From NCBI GenBank assembly GCA_947461185.1, contig CANHJY010000129.1, positions 1-6,002 of the forward strand: a stretch of 6,002 bases of DNA, written 5' to 3'. A program made the translations under genes and the position numbers. Below the pieces are notes generated by a model. It searched no databases. It was not told where the DNA came from and saw only the letters and a program-made list of their open reading frames with translations. Of this stretch, positions 1-6,002 are shown piece by piece (position 1 is the first letter of the stretch; each line of letters begins with the position of its first letter). Source of the DNA: Flavobacteriales bacterium. GTDB taxonomy: Bacteria; Bacteroidota; Bacteroidia; Flavobacteriales_D; Crocinitomicaceae.

Positions 1-252
1 ATTTCTCCACTCATTCCATGGAAGCGGGACATCTATACCCAAGCGTACAATATCATTAACGTGTAAACGAAGTGTTCCGTTTATTTTATTACCATTTACA
101 AAAGTGCCATTAGTGGAATTGCAGTCTTTCAAAAATGCATTATCATATTCATCGTAATGGATTTCACAGTGATTTCTCGATACAGATGCATCAGCGCGAA
201 CGATATCATTGTCTTTCGCTCTTCCAATTCTAACGATGTGATAGGATGGCAT
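1..252 (-). CDS. FHA-domain protein, N-terminal part (cut by left window edge)
   Basis: This frame starts at the ATG on complement 252-250 and stays open for 84 codons to the window edge, so the C-terminus is missing. The visible residues are almost wholly an FHA domain, a phospho-threonine reader: GRAKDNDI (10-17), SRNH (25-28) and STNGTFVNG (46-54) hold the residues expected to contact phosphopeptide (R11, S25, R26, N48). A short PLPWNEW stretch follows (76-82). The start lies 7 bases after the phosphatase stop codon, with A-rich DNA and no Shine-Dalgarno in front. The ATG is the first in frame downstream of the phosphatase's final codons. It is the fifth gene of the row and the third FHA reader, and probably binds substrates of the kinase upstream. 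There is no signal peptide, so the domain is cytoplasmic. What follows the FHA domain cannot be seen. FHA assignment is secure; the partner is inferred. Confidence 0.9.
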   Translation of the reverse strand, partial: MPSYHIVRIGRAKDNDIVRADASVSRNHCEIHYDEYDNAFLKDCNSTNGTFVNGNKINGTLRLHVNDIVRLGIDVPLPWNEWRN

Positions 253-259
253 TGCTTTT

Positions 260-1705
260 CTATTGTTTTTTCGGACTACAAGGTGGACAGAAAATTTTCC
301 AATCTGGTTGAATCTGTGATGCTTCTAATTCTAATTTCTTATCCTTCAAATCTTTATTGTTTTTAACTGTATAATCAATAATATCTTTCATTTTCACATT
401 TGGACAATCTTTCTGAAAATGTTTAAGAATTCCTTCCATTGTATTGAATTCCTTACTGCTGGTAGTCACATACCTATCTTTAGTAAGACTTTTAGGTTGA
501 AGCGGAGCATTGGTTTTATCCGTCTGATTTTTGATAATACTTACTGCAATCATAGAATCTTTCCCAACAATTACCTGACTGATGTAACCAACACACTCAT
601 TACGAAGTGTATCGCTTAAGGATGCGCTTTTTTTCTTGTTTAGCCCCATTAACGCTATGGTATCACAATTACCAAGCACTTTATTAATAGAGTCTTTTGA
701 AATCAAAACTGACTTTTGAGGAATTGGCTTAGCTGCAGGTGGAGTTGCTTGCTTTTCTGTTTCCTCTGGTTTTTTAATGATAAAGAGGATTAAAAATGCA
801 ATCGCACTTAAAAGAAAACCTAATCCTGCGAAAAGATACATCCGCTTCGTAGACTTATTCATTCCATTTTTACTAGCAGAATTAGCATTTAAATCTTCGA
901 TATTTACTTCTCTCGTTCTATTCAAATGATCCGGAGAAACTGGGTTGAAATTCACAAAAGAAGAATCGAGATGCGAACTTTCTGTTATTTCAATGAGCGA
1001 TGCCGTCACGTTATCCTTTCCACCGGCCTCAAGCGCAGCTTTGACGAGCACTTGGGACCAATCTTCTGGACCGTTTTCATTCATCAGCCTTTCCATTTCT
1101 CGGTCATTAACCATTCCGTTCAAACCATCAGAACATAATAAAAAGACATCACCTTTTTTAGGAAGGACCGGTGATAAACAAACCGTGCTCTTTACAACTG
1201 GAGCAATTCCTAAGGCTTGAAGAATTTGATTCTTATTTGGATGGTTTTCTGCGTCTTCATCAGCAATAATATTCGCATCAACCAATGTTTGAACATAAGA
1301 ATGGTCCTTAGTTAAGCGATATAATTTCCCATCTGAAAACAAATAAATTCTTGAATCCCCAACGTGTGCGATATAACATTCTTCATTTCTTACAAGAACC
1401 ACAACAGCAGTTGTTCCCATTCCCTTGAATTCGGGCTGTATCATTGCTGTTGCATAAATTTGCTCATTTGCAAAAGAAAGCGCATGATCAAGTGCTTGAA
1501 TCGGATTATCATAAGTATCCTTATTGAAAAACTCGATTAAACTTTCTACTGCTTTACTCGATGCTGTTGCACCACCAACGTGCCCCCCCATACCATCACA
1601 AACGACAAATAAATGACCATTTGGTGTCTGGAATTCACCCAAACTATCTTCATTTGCACTTCTTACTCTTCCAACATCCGTTAAGGATCTATTTATATAT
1701 TTCAT
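260..1705 (-). CDS. PP2C-family Ser/Thr protein phosphatase, membrane-anchored, with extracytoplasmic C-terminal domain
   Basis: The 481-residue protein begins with a complete PP2C (PPM) metal-dependent phosphatase domain at about 1-240. Visible motifs are RSANED (15-20), the metal-binding DGMGGH (37-42), GTT (97-99), HVGDSR (114-119), LTKDHS (131-136), SDGL (192-195) and DNVT (231-234). All metal aspartates are present, so it should be active. A polar linker (241-287) leads to one membrane helix at about 289-310, then a Pro-rich stretch and an extracytoplasmic region to the end. Residues 415-478 look LysM-like, with cysteines at 434, 473 and 476. With no N-terminal signal peptide and positive residues before the helix (KSTKR, 284-288), the phosphatase domain should be cytoplasmic. 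Its stop is 7 bases before the next FHA gene and its start 10 bases after the vWA-FHA stop. Its likely role is to reverse phosphorylation by the kinase of the same row. The PP2C call is firm; LysM is tentative. Confidence 0.95.
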   Translation of the reverse strand: MKYINRSLTDVGRVRSANEDSLGEFQTPNGHLFVVCDGMGGHVGGATASSKAVESLIEFFNKDTYDNPIQALDHALSFANEQIYATAMIQPEFKGMGTTAVVVLVRNEECYIAHVGDSRIYLFSDGKLYRLTKDHSYVQTLVDANIIADEDAENHPNKNQILQALGIAPVVKSTVCLSPVLPKKGDVFLLCSDGLNGMVNDREMERLMNENGPEDWSQVLVKAALEAGGKDNVTASLIEITESSHLDSSFVNFNPVSPDHLNRTREVNIEDLNANSASKNGMNKSTKRMYLFAGLGFLLSAIAFLILFIIKKPEETEKQATPPAAKPIPQKSVLISKDSINKVLGNCDTIALMGLNKKKSASLSDTLRNECVGYISQVIVGKDSMIAVSIIKNQTDKTNAPLQPKSLTKDRYVTTSSKEFNTMEGILKHFQKDCPNVKMKDIIDYTVKNNKDLKDKKLELEASQIQPDWKIFCPPCSPKKQ

Positions 1706-1715
1706 GCGCTTATTA

Positions 1716-3266
1716 TTAAATATGGAATGTTAACATGATTTCACCTATTTGAATGCAATCACCGTGTTTTAATTCAGCTTGACTAATTTTATGATTATTG
1801 ACAAAAAGTCCATTCGAACTTCCTGCGTCTGCAATAGTGTAAACGTAATCCTTAAAGTTCAACTGAAAATGTTTTCTTGAAACTGTAGGATGATTGATTC
1901 TCCATACATTGGATTCATCTCTTCCCACGCTTAACCTTGGTGATTGTATCTGATAGCTTCCGGATTCAGTTCCAAAACGATATTCGAACCATGGTAAATT
2001 TCCACGCTCCATCATCTTTTGTAATTGTCTTTTATCTTCTTGTTCCTGTGCAGCTTGATTTTTTTGTCTTTCAGCTTCTTGTGCAGCTCTCAACTCTTCA
2101 TCTCTTATTCTTTTCAATTCATTATCCTGCAATTGCATTTTTCTATCTGCCACCGCTTGCTGCTCTTCCATTTGTGAAATTTGCCGTTGTCGTTCAGCCT
2201 CAAGTTGTTGCTTTTTCAATTTGTTGTTTTTATTCAATAAGAGTAAAACAATCAGCAATACAATCAATACAACAAGAATAACTGTGCACAAAATCCAGTT
2301 ATCTTTCACCCATTCCATAAAAGTTTTAGAAGGGATTAATAGTCCAAAGGCAGATTGGCCTTTCTTAGAATCAATTTTTACAATATGACTTTTGCCATCT
2401 TTTTCAAAAGTGGTATTGTAGGTAAAAGGATAATAAACACCAGCATGTCTTTTTTCAAATTCCTTTAAAAACTCAACTAGTGAATTGGCTGCTGCAGTTG
2501 ATTCAACTGTGGCGGTATAACGTCCATATGTTTGTTGACATAATTCTTCGATATCATAAAAAACATCGGCTTTTCGATAAGTAATACCATAAATTGGAAT
2601 GTTCAACCTCTTTGAACGAGTTCCTGGAGATTCACCCGTAAAAGCAGGCGAAATTGAATGATCATCAGAAAGCACGAATAGGCCTCCTGGAAGTTTAATT
2701 TTTAATGCTTCTAATTTGGCTAAAGCCTCATTAATTGCTAAATGTGTTTGTACTTTACCTTTATTGTCAAGTCTTCGTTGATTGCGAATATTATCAATTT
2801 TCTTGATCAGCTCACTTTTACTATCCGTAAATGAAAAGGTGTTTGGAAATAGCATGTGGTCCTCAATCATAGAACTAAATGCCACAACATCAACCTGGTC
2901 ACCGGATTTTATTACACCATTGTTAAAGGCTTGAATGAGAACAGATTTGTACCAGTTATACTCAGCCTCATCTTCGGCATTTTTAATTAAAAAAACGATT
3001 TGCTTGTTGGTAGCTAGTGAGTCTGATTTACTCAATTGTCCAAAACTAACGGCAACGGGTTTATCATTCTCAATGAACTTAACACTTTCTAAATCTAAAC
3101 CTTGTGGATCTCTAACCCAAAGATTACCTGATATTTCGGGATACTTTTCGGTATTGACCATGCCAACATCAACTTCCGTTTTTTGGGAAAAACTATCATG
3201 TGATGTAAGGATTAAAATCAGCGTAAGTATCCTAAGGATACGATAGTGTAGCATAAATCGCATCAT
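1716..3266 (-). CDS. Membrane protein with extracytoplasmic vWA-like domain, coiled coil and cytoplasmic FHA domain
   Basis: This 516-residue protein has a signal peptide or N-terminal anchor (1-28: basic start, leucine/isoleucine core, SFSQ end) and a short beta-rich segment (about 40-75). A von Willebrand A-like fold follows at about 85-275, then one strong membrane helix (324-345), a Q/E/R-rich coiled coil (about 346-420) and a C-terminal FHA domain (about 443-516). FHA residues include GRDESN (448-453), SRKH (463-466) and GSSNG (482-486). Topology predicts the vWA part in the periplasm and the coiled coil plus FHA in the cytoplasm. In the vWA part the usual DxSxS metal site after the first strand (IVFLI, 90-94) reads KNAED. 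T174 and SDD (200-202) sit where the other metal ligands would be. Metal-dependent binding is therefore doubtful. ATGATG gives two adjacent starts; the first was chosen, and M5 is also possible. Probable role: phospho-dependent scaffold linking an envelope ligand to the kinase/phosphatase pair. Confidence 0.9.
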   Translation of the reverse strand: MMRFMLHYRILRILTLILILTSHDSFSQKTEVDVGMVNTEKYPEISGNLWVRDPQGLDLESVKFIENDKPVAVSFGQLSKSDSLATNKQIVFLIKNAEDEAEYNWYKSVLIQAFNNGVIKSGDQVDVVAFSSMIEDHMLFPNTFSFTDSKSELIKKIDNIRNQRRLDNKGKVQTHLAINEALAKLEALKIKLPGGLFVLSDDHSISPAFTGESPGTRSKRLNIPIYGITYRKADVFYDIEELCQQTYGRYTATVESTAAANSLVEFLKEFEKRHAGVYYPFTYNTTFEKDGKSHIVKIDSKKGQSAFGLLIPSKTFMEWVKDNWILCTVILVVLIVLLIVLLLLNKNNKLKKQQLEAERQRQISQMEEQQAVADRKMQLQDNELKRIRDEELRAAQEAERQKNQAAQEQEDKRQLQKMMERGNLPWFEYRFGTESGSYQIQSPRLSVGRDESNVWRINHPTVSRKHFQLNFKDYVYTIADAGSSNGLFVNNHKISQAELKHGDCIQIGEIMLTFHI

Positions 3267-3280
3267 AAAAAACTATTAAT

Positions 3281-3925
3281 TTATTCGTATGATTTAAACT
3301 TGAATTCTGTATTACCAAAGCGAAGTAAATCTCCATCAATAAGGTCATATGCCTTCTCTACCTCTAGCTCTTCACCATTCAAATAGGTCCCATTGGCTGT
3401 CATTTTATCTTTGATGTAAAACTTACCATTTCGATACAAAATATTCACATGTTCACCCGAAATCGTTGGGTCTTTGGTTACAGTAATTGTATTTTCAGGA
3501 TCTCTTCCAATCGTATTTGAACCTTCATAAATTCTGTAATCTACACCCATCGGGTCTAGTGTATAGGATAGAATCCATCCAACAATTTTTCTAGCTGCCC
3601 TTGGAGCTGCATCTAAGTTGGGTGTGCCATCTGCAGCGACCGTATCCGTAACGCCAGCAATATAGGTTCTATTTAAATCTCTGGGTGCTCCACCTGCTGG
3701 TGCTCCGGAATTGGAACCAAAAACACTCGTTGCTGCATTCGAAGTCGTCGATTGACCTCCAAATACCTGTGTTTTATCTTCCATACCTCCCCCGCCAGGA
3801 ACCATAGTTTTATCCATGTTGGATGCTGATGAAGAGCTAACTTGCTGACCGCTTGGACAATATGGACAAGAAGCTATATCTTCTTTGAAAAAATGACCAT
3901 TTGCACATTGTTTAAAACCATTCAT
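3281..3925 (-). CDS. Zinc-ribbon plus FHA-domain cytoplasmic phosphothreonine adaptor
   Basis: The 214-residue protein has no signal peptide or membrane helix. It opens with a C-x3-H-x8-C-x2-C cluster (C7, H11, C20, C23), a likely small zinc-binding knuckle. The linker (about 28-110), rich in Ser, Gly, Ala and Thr, contains four similar threonine motifs: DKTMVPG (T40), DKTQVFG (T52), ATSVFG (T66) and NRTYIAG (T87). A C-terminal FHA domain follows (about 128-212) with NTIGRDPEN (137-145), SGEH (156-159) and TANGTYLNG (176-184). The usual SRxH is SGEH here: the arginine is replaced, which may weaken or alter phosphopeptide binding. The architecture recalls GarA-type proteins, where the kinase phosphorylates a threonine near the N-terminus and the FHA domain then binds it in cis. 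That parallel is inference. The gene sits 18 bases after the kinase and 14 bases before the vWA-FHA gene, so it is the obvious candidate for the kinase's direct substrate. Confidence 0.92.
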   Translation of the reverse strand: MNGFKQCANGHFFKEDIASCPYCPSGQQVSSSSASNMDKTMVPGGGGMEDKTQVFGGQSTTSNAATSVFGSNSGAPAGGAPRDLNRTYIAGVTDTVAADGTPNLDAAPRAARKIVGWILSYTLDPMGVDYRIYEGSNTIGRDPENTITVTKDPTISGEHVNILYRNGKFYIKDKMTANGTYLNGEELEVEKAYDLIDGDLLRFGNTEFKFKSYE

Positions 3926-3943
3926 AATTTGTTTATTTTTAGT

Positions 3944-5770
3944 TTAATCATAGGAACCATAATATACTGGCTCAGCAGTACATTGATTGGAATATATCAT
4001 TATTGTACCTGTAGTTAAAAGATTACCGTATTCATCATAAACAGCATAAGATTGATTACCTGGTTCAAGTCCTTCAAATGTTGCGCAGAATTGATCCCCA
4101 CAATTCGGTTGAACCATACTATAACTCGTAATGAAGGCCGATTTTGAATTAATCGTAATTTTCAAAGCTGAATAAAATTCGAAGTAATTCATCGGAGAAC
4201 CATTATAGTCGAACCAGAACACTGCGCTACCAGATAAAGGGCATCCATTATTTTCTACAGGTCCCCATTCGCTTACACAATTATCCAATTCATCAGGAAC
4301 TTGATCGTTATCAATATCACTTAATGGGCAACCATCGTTCTTAGGATCTCCTTTTTCCATTTTACACGCATCAATATCGTCGTAAACACCATCGCCATCA
4401 GTATCTGGACAACCATGGTGCATTTTATCACCTTTGATATCCATACAATTGTCATCGCTATCCTTTACACCATCACCGTCTGAATCCTTACAACCGTCAA
4501 CAGTTCCTGCAATATTTGGACAATTATCTTTTTTATCTGGAAATCCATCTCCATCCGCATCCGCTAAAATCGAAGAAAAAACGAAAAGGCTTCCTACTGC
4601 GATAGACGCAATAGCACCTATAATCCCGAGTATCAAACCAGTTTTAGCTACACCACGAGTTGTTTCTCTTGATTTGTTAGTACGAATATTCTTTAAGCCT
4701 ACGAGCGATAAAATAATGGACAATAAACCAAAGAATATAGATAAGGAAGCAATTAAATTCAATTGATTTGGCCCTAACTTTCCTTGAGAAAAAGTAGGAA
4801 TAAAAGCAGTTAACAAACAAACTAAAGCAAGTATTAAGGAGAAAATTGCGCTTCCATTCGAACCTGGATACTCATCAACAGTGTTAGTTGAACTAGAAAC
4901 AGGTGGGACATTAGCCGAGTGCATTTGAGTTTTTTCACTGACCTTTTGCGGAGCTTTGTCATCAATAGCTTTGAGAAACTCAGCACAATTTTGAAAACGA
5001 TCAGCAGGATCTTTTTGCAAAGCTTTATTTAAGATGGTCTCCAAATATTGAGGAACACCTGGATAGGTTTCACTTGCTGGAGGCAAATCATCTTTTACGA
5101 TTCTAGAATATACCTCATACTCGGTATTAAAATCCTTGTATGGGTTGGCACCTGTAAGCATTTGATAGAAGGTAACCCCTAAAGAATAAATATCCGATTG
5201 AATATCTACTTTTTTACCTTGTACTTGTTCCGGTGACATATAATAAACGGTTCCCATTTGGGTACCTGTTTTTGTCAAATTCGAATTACCTTCGCCAAGA
5301 ATTCTGGCGATACCAAAATCGAGTATTTTAACATCACCCTCTTTTGTAATAAGAATATTGGCAGGCTTTATATCTCTGTGAACAATTCCTTTTCCGTGTG
5401 CATAAGAGAAAGCGCTTAAGACTTGTGTCATTATAGGTAATGCCACATTTTCCGGCATCGGACCAGTTACTTTTGCAATGTGATCACTAAGTTCTGTACC
5501 TTCAACATATTCCATGATAAGGTACATACCTGTTTCGTCTTCGAGATAATCGAAAAGACCAACAATATTTGGATGTTGTAAATGCGCTAAGGTTGACGCT
5601 TCGTTTTTAAAACGGGTTTTGATTTCCTCGTTTTTTAAGAATTGTGGCAGTAGCACCTTAATGGCAACTTTTCTGCTTACTTGGGTATGTTCAGCAAGAT
5701 AAACATTACCCATACCACCTTCCCCAATAAGGGATTTGATTTCGTAATTTAAAATGGTTTTACCTATCAT
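3944..5770 (-). CDS. Transmembrane Ser/Thr protein kinase (PknB/Hanks type) with extracytoplasmic TSP3 repeats
   Basis: The 608-residue protein starts with a full Hanks-type kinase domain (about 9-270). It shows the glycine loop GEGGMGNV (16-23), the ATP-binding lysine in VAIK (K38), the helix C glutamate (E57), HRDIKPAN (131-138), DFG (151-153), an activation loop with T166, T168, T170 and T174, MSPEQ (178-182) and SDIYSLG (192-198). All catalytic residues are present, so it should be active. A juxtamembrane linker (271-305) carries EKTQM (279-283). Three hydrophobic helices follow (about 307-327, 337-358, 376-401), with a loop resembling small DUF4190-type membrane modules. Three helices put the C-terminus outside. 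It consists of four TSP3-type repeats (404-511) and a final unassigned domain (513-608) with three cysteines and many aromatics. First gene of the row, it is probably the sensor and writer of the pathway, with calcium-stiffened repeats as a stalk. No Shine-Dalgarno precedes the ATG. Confidence 0.95.
   Translation of the reverse strand: MIGKTILNYEIKSLIGEGGMGNVYLAEHTQVSRKVAIKVLLPQFLKNEEIKTRFKNEASTLAHLQHPNIVGLFDYLEDETGMYLIMEYVEGTELSDHIAKVTGPMPENVALPIMTQVLSAFSYAHGKGIVHRDIKPANILITKEGDVKILDFGIARILGEGNSNLTKTGTQMGTVYYMSPEQVQGKKVDIQSDIYSLGVTFYQMLTGANPYKDFNTEYEVYSRIVKDDLPPASETYPGVPQYLETILNKALQKDPADRFQNCAEFLKAIDDKAPQKVSEKTQMHSANVPPVSSSTNTVDEYPGSNGSAIFSLILALVCLLTAFIPTFSQGKLGPNQLNLIASLSIFFGLLSIILSLVGLKNIRTNKSRETTRGVAKTGLILGIIGAIASIAVGSLFVFSSILADADGDGFPDKKDNCPNIAGTVDGCKDSDGDGVKDSDDNCMDIKGDKMHHGCPDTDGDGVYDDIDACKMEKGDPKNDGCPLSDIDNDQVPDELDNCVSEWGPVENNGCPLSGSAVFWFDYNGSPMNYFEFYSALKITINSKSAFITSYSMVQPNCGDQFCATFEGLEPGNQSYAVYDEYGNLLTTGTIMIYSNQCTAEPVYYGSYD
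4238..4561 (-). repeat. Four TSP3-type Asp-rich repeats within the kinase gene
   Basis: Kinase residues 404-511 fall into four units of about 26 residues. The first three follow DxDGDGxxDxxDxC, then a glycine near the middle and a closing GC or GCP (units near 404-428, 429-455 and 456-482). The fourth (485-511) is looser, with DIDNDQVPDELDNC. Each unit has two cysteines (417/427, 442/454, 469/481, 498/510), suggesting one disulfide per unit in an oxidising compartment. In thrombospondin and OmpA-like proteins such repeats bind calcium through the aspartates and form a rigid stalk. The repeat is visible at protein level; the DNA itself has diverged. Confidence 0.88.
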
Positions 5771-5798
5771 TAGAAGTGAAATGTTATACTAGTAGTTA

Positions 5799-5840
5799 TT
5801 TAGTTTTAAAACGATTTTACAATTGCATATTAAAACTAAA
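5799..5840. repeat. Perfect 11-base inverted repeat in the leader, possible operator or mRNA hairpin
   Basis: TTTAGTTTTAA at 5799-5809 and TTAAAACTAAA at 5830-5840 are exact reverse complements, separated by 20 bases. The right arm lies just downstream of the candidate -7 box and would overlap the predicted transcription start; the left arm lies in the leader 28 bases before the kinase ATG. This could be an operator or an AT-rich mRNA hairpin. The arms contain almost only A and T, so chance is not excluded. Confidence 0.4.
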
Positions 5841-5841
5841 A

Positions 5842-5872
5842 CAAATATAAGGATTTAGGTTGGTTGAACTAA
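5842..5872 (-). promoter_or_regulatory. Candidate Bacteroidota sigma-ABfrA-type promoter for the kinase-led operon
   Basis: On the minus strand TATATTTG (complement 5849-5842) matches the Bacteroidota -7 consensus TAnnTTTG exactly. Nineteen bases upstream is TTAG (complement 5872-5869), a weak match to the -33 box TTTG. Transcription would then begin near 5836, leaving a leader of about 65 bases before the kinase ATG at 5770. It is the only perfect -7 match I found on this strand in the gap, but AT-rich DNA yields chance matches. The adjacent inverted repeat supports a regulatory role. Confidence 0.45.
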
Positions 5873-6002
5873 TATCGATACAATTGAATTTTGTGCTAAA
5901 GTAATTCATCGCTTTGTATCGGCAACATTTTGAAAACACTGTCTAAATATTTCGTTTTTTTGCAAGTAACGGATTTAATATTTTTATCACAGCTTTAGTG
6001 GC

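Larger units (their letters stand above)
5771..6002. other. Intergenic region upstream of the operon, no convincing gene
   Basis: This AT-rich stretch has frequent stop codons. Besides the promoter and inverted repeat listed separately, it holds an 8-base palindrome TATCGATA (5873-5880) and two copies of TACAATTG (5818-5825 and 5879-5886). On the minus strand one frame is open from the right edge to a TAG at 5945-5943 (19 codons). It could be the tail of an upstream gene, but it is too short to judge. No tRNA, strong terminator or riboswitch was recognised. Confidence 0.5.

Noticed and set aside
945..1220. Plus-strand open frames opposite the PP2C gene (also 157-366, 419-619 and 926-1138).
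   Set aside because: They run antisense to clearly conserved domains (PP2C motifs, FHA), and their translations show no domain, signal peptide or sensible composition.
1937..2281. Plus-strand frame with many hydrophobic residues, looking like a membrane protein.
   Set aside because: It is the reverse reading of the Q/E/K-rich coiled coil and FHA region; Gln, Glu and Lys codons read as Leu, Phe and Val in antisense.
4238..4561. CRISPR-like or DNA-level tandem repeat.
   Set aside because: The periodicity is in the protein (about 26 residues); the DNA copies are diverged and in frame within the kinase gene.
4434..4766. Plus-strand 110-residue frame opposite the kinase membrane and repeat region.
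   Set aside because: It is an antisense shadow of the TSP3 and membrane segments, with low-complexity Ser/Pro content from reversed Asp/Gly codons.
1..5770. Type VI secretion post-translational regulation cassette (PpkA-PppA-Fha).
   Set aside because: No secretion component is in the window, and the TSP3 stalk, membrane phosphatase and vWA-FHA protein do not match that cassette. It remains possible only if such genes lie outside the window.
5951..5971. CGTT...AACG hairpin with a T run as a terminator.
   Set aside because: The stem is only four base pairs and the T run lies inside the loop, so it is not a credible terminator.
5943..6002. C-terminal tail of an upstream minus-strand gene (19 open codons ending in TAG).
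   Set aside because: Too short to separate from chance, with no recognisable domain; noted only as a possibility.

Overview
The window looks like chromosomal DNA from a member of the Bacteroidota, probably a flavobacterium-like lineage. The DNA is AT-rich. No gene start is preceded by a recognisable Shine-Dalgarno sequence; the upstream bases are A-rich instead. One secreted protein has a typical Bacteroidota signal peptide ending in SFSQ. The candidate promoter matches the Bacteroidota -7 box (TAnnTTTG), and the kinase carries thrombospondin type 3 (TSP3) calcium-binding repeats, which are common in this phylum. This is an inference from style; no marker gene is present.

All the genes lie on the minus strand in one tightly packed, apparently co-transcribed row, read from right to left. 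About 230 bases of non-coding DNA (5771-6002) hold a candidate promoter and a perfect 11-base inverted repeat. Then come: (1) a membrane Ser/Thr protein kinase with an extracytoplasmic TSP3 stalk (3944-5770); (2) a cytoplasmic zinc-ribbon plus FHA protein with a Thr-rich linker (3281-3925); (3) a secreted or membrane protein with a degenerate von Willebrand A (vWA) domain outside and a coiled coil plus FHA domain inside (1716-3266); (4) a membrane PP2C-family Ser/Thr phosphatase with an extracytoplasmic C-terminal part (260-1705); and (5) the first 84 codons of another FHA protein, cut by the left edge (1-252). The gaps between genes are only 18, 14, 10 and 7 bases.

Together they form a self-contained reversible phospho-threonine signalling module: one writer (kinase), one eraser (PP2C) and three readers (FHA domains). 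Three of the five proteins cross the inner membrane, each with a different outside domain (TSP3 repeats, vWA-like, possible LysM-like), so the module appears built to bring envelope information into the cytoplasm. Short threonine motifs of the form [DE]KTQ[VM] recur in the kinase linker and in the zinc-ribbon FHA protein, and are attractive phospho-sites for the FHA domains. The target process is not visible in this window; it may be encoded beyond the left edge.
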